Assembly: GCA_005765155.1 (NCBI GenBank)
Contig: VCCP01000006.1
Coordinates: 1,190,501-1,254,500, forward strand
Direction: 5' to 3'
Length of the DNA: 64,000 nt
From: Zelopaecilomyces penicillatus
Taxonomy: Eukaryota > Ascomycota > Sordariomycetes > Hypocreales > Pseudodiploosporaceae
Shown: one piece after another, positions 59,407 through 64,000 of the stretch
Layout: the number at the start of each line of letters is the position of its first letter
Numbering within the stretch: the stretch's first letter is position 1
The notes under the pieces: model-generated
The model's database searches: none
Told to the model about the DNA's origin: nothing
What the model saw: the letters and a program-made list of their open reading frames with translations, nothing else
Program-made: the position numbers and the translations under genes

Positions 59407-61107
59407 GTCTTTTATGTTTGACGAGTCTTGTATTTGTATCTTTGATGTATGTAACCTGAATGAAAAGCGTCATGACTTTCCAATACTCGCGTGCATCTGT
59501 GACTGTGTGTATAATCCTTAAAAATAAAAATAAAAATTGCCTTTAAACTGCGTTGTGTCGCATTGCATGGCTGCATTGCTCACTTTTGGTGTGTAACAAA
59601 GACGCACATTCCCTGCATCACATGGCACACCCTGTGGTAGCAGTGCATGAAACACTTGATCGAAATGTAAGCCCCTTCGTGGGTATTGTGTGCATGCACA
59701 GCGCAAGATGGATCTGATGACTGGACTTTGAAATCGTAAAGATTGAGGTGATATGTGTAGTTCTTAAGTATATGGTTGAGGTTCGACATGAAGAAATGTT
59801 TTTATACTGAATTTATCATGTCCAAAAGCCGTCTTAAGGAAATCCAGATAGTGCCAGGCTACCTACTGATAGAGGTCGTTCATGTACCTCGGAATGCGTC
59901 ACATAGTACCTGCCAGCCCCATCTGAGTCAAGGTGAATTTGCGACATTATGACTTGGTAATCATAGATTGGATTACAAAAGTATGGATACGGATAGAGAT
60001 GTTAGTGTTCTCCACGGACAGTTTGGTGAACGATGTGAAATGTCCCCTCCATCTTCCAGCAATGCCAGCCATACCTTGCCAACACCAGTGCCAACAAGAT
60101 ACGCCGCCCAGGTTTCAGTAAGAGTTCGGACGACGGTATGTAGTCCATATAGCTTTACACTACGATAAATGTTTGAGCATCCTTTGTAGGTCTGTCTATG
60201 ATCACTGGGAATATGTTTGTGATAGTAGCAATCTGTTTAAAAAGTACCGGTGAACCCTCGCAAAAATCAAGGAAGCTGGGAATCGCAGAACTTCCAAAAC
60301 GTCATCTCTGAGGTGTCAGTTGAAACATCTGCCCCATCATTGGCAGCTACACCCACTGTACAAGACCCCTCCCTCGCTGTAAAACGGGGCACACCAACTG
60401 TGCTGTGCTGTTGGTGCTGGATAGGTACAAATCCCACAGAGGTACTGTACGGAGTAATTCCGAGCCATTACAGTACGTTGTTTGGTAGGCGCAGAGCTCG
60501 TAACTACTGTGCCCCACTGTAGGTTGCGCTGCAGCAGCCCGCCAAGTTGTGTGCCGCTTCCGCCAACTTGGGATGCATCCGATCCCGGCTGATGTCACGG
60601 GGTTGCGGCGGCACAATTCAAAAGCCTACTAACCAAGCCTTTCACCCAGTCTCCGGCAATAACCATTCGAATGCTCGCATGGTAGATGTGCAGCAAAACA
60701 CAAGGAACCAAAACTCACACCGTCCTTGGAATTGCTTCATCCCCACCCCTTTCACTTCCCTCCTGGATATTTTCCCACCTCCCTTGCCAAGCGCTGCAAC
60801 AAGTCTCATGCTCTCCGCCAAGCTGCGCAGCCTTAGCGAGGGTCCTGTGACTGCTGTTTCGTCGCCTTATCCACTTGCCTCTTCTTCGCCCAGCTGTTGA
60901 AAGCCCCATTTGCAAGACGACAGCCTGCTTTATTCTGCCTCGTATTCAAAGACCTTCTTTACGCCGCCGGACGTCGATTTTTTTTTCTCTTTGACTGCCT
61001 ACTCGAACCTTCGAAGCCTTCGACGCCGAGCTCATCAAAAGTGAAATCGAACCTGCATCACCACCCATGCACAAGACCGCCGCTCTCGCAGTGCCGTCTC
61101 CAACACC
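59407..61107. other. Intergenic region with the 5' leader of the SulP gene
   Basis: 1.7 kb without a recognisable gene. From about 60.7 kb the sequence becomes pyrimidine-rich, typical of a fungal promoter and leader. It contains one ACTCCGTAC-type motif (complement at 60447-60455). Confidence 0.55.
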
Positions 61108-61111
61108 ATGA
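61067..61111 (+). promoter_or_regulatory. uORF whose stop overlaps the SulP start codon (ATGA)
   Basis: A 14-codon ORF starts at ATG 61067 and ends at TGA 61109-61111, overlapping the SulP ATG at 61108 by the ATGA arrangement. If included in the transcript, it could limit main-ORF translation or work by termination-reinitiation. The transcription start is unknown. Confidence 0.5.
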
Positions 61112-63661
61112 CGAGGCCACCTTCTATAAATCGTGGAGAATCCTCCAACAGCCACCGCCCAGTCCAGCCCAGCACTCTCCGACAGAGCCACACGCCCTCG
61201 AGCTCCAGCAGCCAGGGCAGCCCTTCCAACAATGCTGGCAGCGGGCCGTTTGCGAGCGAGTCGACGCCCTTGATTTACGAGGATGATTCGCAGAGTCGCG
61301 GGAACATATATTCCGGATACTCTGGCGGAGGCTCACATGGCACATTCAGTCCCGGTGTAGACTCTCGTGCGGACCCAATGCTGGGTCCTCATCTCGACGA
61401 TACGGCGAGCGACACGACCGAATCTATAAGAACAATTGGTGTGCTGGACAAGACTATGGCTCATGTCATGGGTCCTGAGAACTGGAAGAGATGGCTGAAA
61501 AAGAATATGCGGACAAAGAAGATGGGTCAGACCAGCGAACTGGCAGAACAGGCGGGGTTCCGTGATACTCCGTTGATGTAAGCTTCTCACACGTCCCTGT
61601 CAATCAATTGCTTTCCCAGCTAACCTGTCTATGCTGTACAGGTATCTATCCTACTATATCCCCTGCCTGACCTGGATGCGGCAATACAAGCTGGCATACC
61701 TCAAAGGTGACTTCATCGCTGCTCTCACAATGGCATCCTTCTACCTCCCCATGGCCCTCTCTCTAGCCACAAACCTCGCCCACGTTCCACCGATTCACGG
61801 CCTATATGGCTTCGTTTTCAATCCCTTCATGTACGCCATCCTCGGCTCCAGCCCCCAGATGATAGTCGGACCCGAAGCCGCCGGCTCTCTTCTGGTCGGC
61901 ACGGTCGTCAAGTCCTCCGTCGACTCCGGCGGCGAGGGCTCCGAGGACAATGACATTATGCACGCCCAGATTTGTGGTGTGGTTACGGGCATGGCTGGCA
62001 CAACGGTGCTCATTGCAGGATTGGCGCGGTTGGGGTTCTTGGATAGCGTGCTCAGCAAACCGTTTCTTAGGGGCTTCATAAGCGCCATTGGCTTTGTCAT
62101 TTTTGTTGATCAGTTGATTCCAGAGATGCGCCTTGGGAAACTTGCGGAGGAGCTTGGCGTTAGCCATGGCAGCAGTGTGGATAAGATTCGATTCATCATT
62201 GGTAACTTTCAGCATGCTCATCACTTGACATTTGCGATATCAGGCATCAGTTTTCTCGTCATTATGCTCTTCCGGTATGTCGTCTCACTTTCTCTTCCTT
62301 TCCCCAAGCTAACATTGGTCATCTGTAACAAAGTGAATTAAAAAAACGCCTCGAAAAGAGATTCCCCTTTGTCGTCTTTGTCCCCGACCGTTTTCTCGTC
62401 GTCGTCGCCTCCGCTTTCCTCTGCTGGCGTCTTGACTGGGATGAAAAGGGAGTAGAAATCCTCGGCACTGTCCAATCCGCCACCGGTGGTCTCTTTGCCT
62501 TTCGCTGGCCTTTTCAGCTCTCGCACATGCACCATATCAGAGCCGCCATGTCGACGTCGTTCCTCATCGCCCTCCTCGGGTTCTTCGAGTCGTCCGTAGC
62601 TGCTAAGAGCCTCGGGGCCAGCACCGTTCCGGGGATGGAGCTCAGTGCTAATCGAGAAATGATAGCCTTGGGCACGGCGAATCTCGTGGGATCCATGTTT
62701 ATGAGTTTGCCAGCGTTTGGAGGCTACGGGCGGAGCAAGGTGAACAAGACGACAGGCGCCAAGACACCAATGAGCTCCATGTTTTTGAGTTTCATTTCTT
62801 TGTTATCCATCTTTTTCTTGCTTCCATACTTTTACTATCTGCCAGTTAGTAACCCTTCCTCTTTCATCCCCAAGCAAAAAGTGGTATGTTTTAGTCGCGT
62901 GAGCCTTTCAGCTAACACACACACTCTAGAAACCCGTTCTGTCATCCATGATTTCCGTCGTTGCATACTCGCTGATAGAAGAAGCGCCGCACGACATTGC
63001 ATTCTTCCTACGCATCGGTGGCTGGACCGAACTCGGCCTCATGGCCATCATCTTCCTCTCCACAATCTTCTACTCCCTCACCATGGGTATGGCCCTCGGC
63101 GTCGGCATCTCCCTCCTCCTCGTCATCAAGCACAGCACCCGGCCCCGGATCCAGATTCTCGGCCGCATCCCCGGCACATCACGCTTTGAAAATGCAGAGG
63201 CCCAGCACGCCAACATTGAGTTTATCGAGGGCTGTCTGATTGTCAAAATCCCCGAGCCCCTGACCTTTGCCAACACGGGCGAGCTCAAGGCACGTCTGCG
63301 TAGGATGGAATACTACGGCACCTCGCAGGCGCACCCGGCGCTGCCTCGGATCCGTAGCCATGAGTCGAATCGTAACATTATATTCGACATCCATGGCGTG
63401 ACTTCTTTAGACGGCGCTGGAACGCAAGTTCTAGAGGAGATTGTTCGCAGCTACCGAGAGCGTGGAGTGCGCGTATTCTTCTCGCGTCCACCTGTTCGGA
63501 GGAATCATCCTGTGTGGAAGTTGATGGAGAGCAGTGGTATCATGGAACTGATTGGAGGAGAGCGCCATTTTGTTGGGGACGTGGCTGAAGCTTTGCGTTT
63601 GACGGAATATGAAGAGAGTTTGGATATGGGAAGTTCGAGCAGTATAGGCCGAAGTGGTTAG
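61108..63661 (+). CDS. SulP-family anion transporter with C-terminal STAS domain (Vsb1/YGR125w-like)
   Basis: Multi-spanning transporter of the SulP/SLC26 family, in the fungal branch related to yeast YGR125W (vacuolar) rather than the plasma-membrane sulfate permeases. Exons 61108-61577, 61642-62274, 62334-62844 and 62930-63661 join to 781 aa. The first about 150 residues are a Ser/Gly-rich hydrophilic tail. The transmembrane part opens with YIPCLTWMRQYKLAYLKGDF and includes ASFYLPMALSLATNLAHVPP, SPQMIVGPEAAGSLLVGTV, FLRGFISAIGFVIFVDQLIP and FLIALLGFFESSVAAKSLG. The STAS domain (about residues 620-760) has NIIFDIHGVTSLDGAGTQVL and RVFFSRPPVRRN. The third intron uses a GTTAGT donor, and family continuity (YYLP to KPVLSSMISVVAY) supports it. 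Substrate cannot be assigned; the yeast homologue affects vacuolar basic amino acid storage. A uORF overlaps the start. Confidence 0.92.
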
Positions 63662-64000
63662 TTAGGCCGGCTTGTGGAGCCATAGACGGTTGTTTTTTGA
63701 CTCTTGAAAGAAAGAGGTGGTTGCTGGGTGTGAAGAGGATCACACGATGATCTACGACAAGTACGTACTTATGCATTGGAAAAAGAGGAGCGAGCATTTG
63801 CAGCTTAGACAATAGAATATACCCACATTAAAATTGTCTAGCAACCGATACCGAAATCTAGGTAAACGTTTTGAAATTGCATTCATTCCTATCCAGCTCA
63901 CAGCTAAAGTTTTGGAGTTTTGAGTCACCGTGATTCACATCATATCATATCTGCAACAGACCAATGCCTTTTCAGAGCATAGCTACGATTTCGTCCAGCC
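63662..64000. other. 3' flank of SulP gene to window end
   Basis: 339 bp of non-coding AT-leaning sequence holding the 3' UTR. I see nothing else in it. Confidence 0.6.

Overview
The window reads as a piece of a filamentous ascomycete genome, most likely a Sordariomycete and probably Hypocreales. Nearly every gene has short GT-AG introns with a recognisable internal branch site (RCTRAC or TACTAAC type). Several families seen here are typical of filamentous fungi: a HET-domain protein, a Medusa-type regulator, an ENA-type Na+/K+ P-type ATPase, a fungal class I terpene cyclase, a GPI-anchored GH128 protein and an intron-borne TPP riboswitch in front of THI4. I rebuilt gene models by joining exons in frame. 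Splice sites are inferred from consensus and family continuity, not from RNA data.

Left part (1-8.4 kb): an NCS1-family nucleobase/hydantoin-type permease, cut by the window start and containing an apparent 4-nt micro-exon, is divergent from a 1002-aa hydantoinase/oxoprolinase-DUF917 fusion. The two look like an uptake plus ring-opening pair. Convergent with the hydrolase is THI4 (thiazole synthase), whose 5' leader intron holds a TPP riboswitch with an enlarged P3 arm.

Gene-poor blocks: 8.4-16.7 kb and 17.3-30.5 kb hold no convincing gene except a small retroelement-derived ORF at 16.7-17.3 kb. The first block is full of homopolymer and simple repeats. The second lies directly upstream of the medA-like developmental regulator (30.5-33.1 kb) and may be regulatory.

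Right part (35-64 kb): a HET-domain protein (minus), an intracellular GH78 alpha-L-rhamnosidase (minus), a dynamin/Mx-like GTPase with an FG-containing tail (plus), an ENA-type ATPase (minus), a stand-alone terpene cyclase (minus), a GH128 glucanase (minus), a peroxisomal 3-ketoacyl-CoA thiolase with a PTS2 signal and three CCTCGG motifs in its promoter (plus), and a SulP-STAS transporter (plus) whose start codon is overlapped by a uORF stop.

The features that most deserve follow-up are the NCS1/hydantoinase pair, the riboswitch architecture, the micro-exon, the orphan terpene cyclase and the fatty-acid-type promoter of the thiolase.
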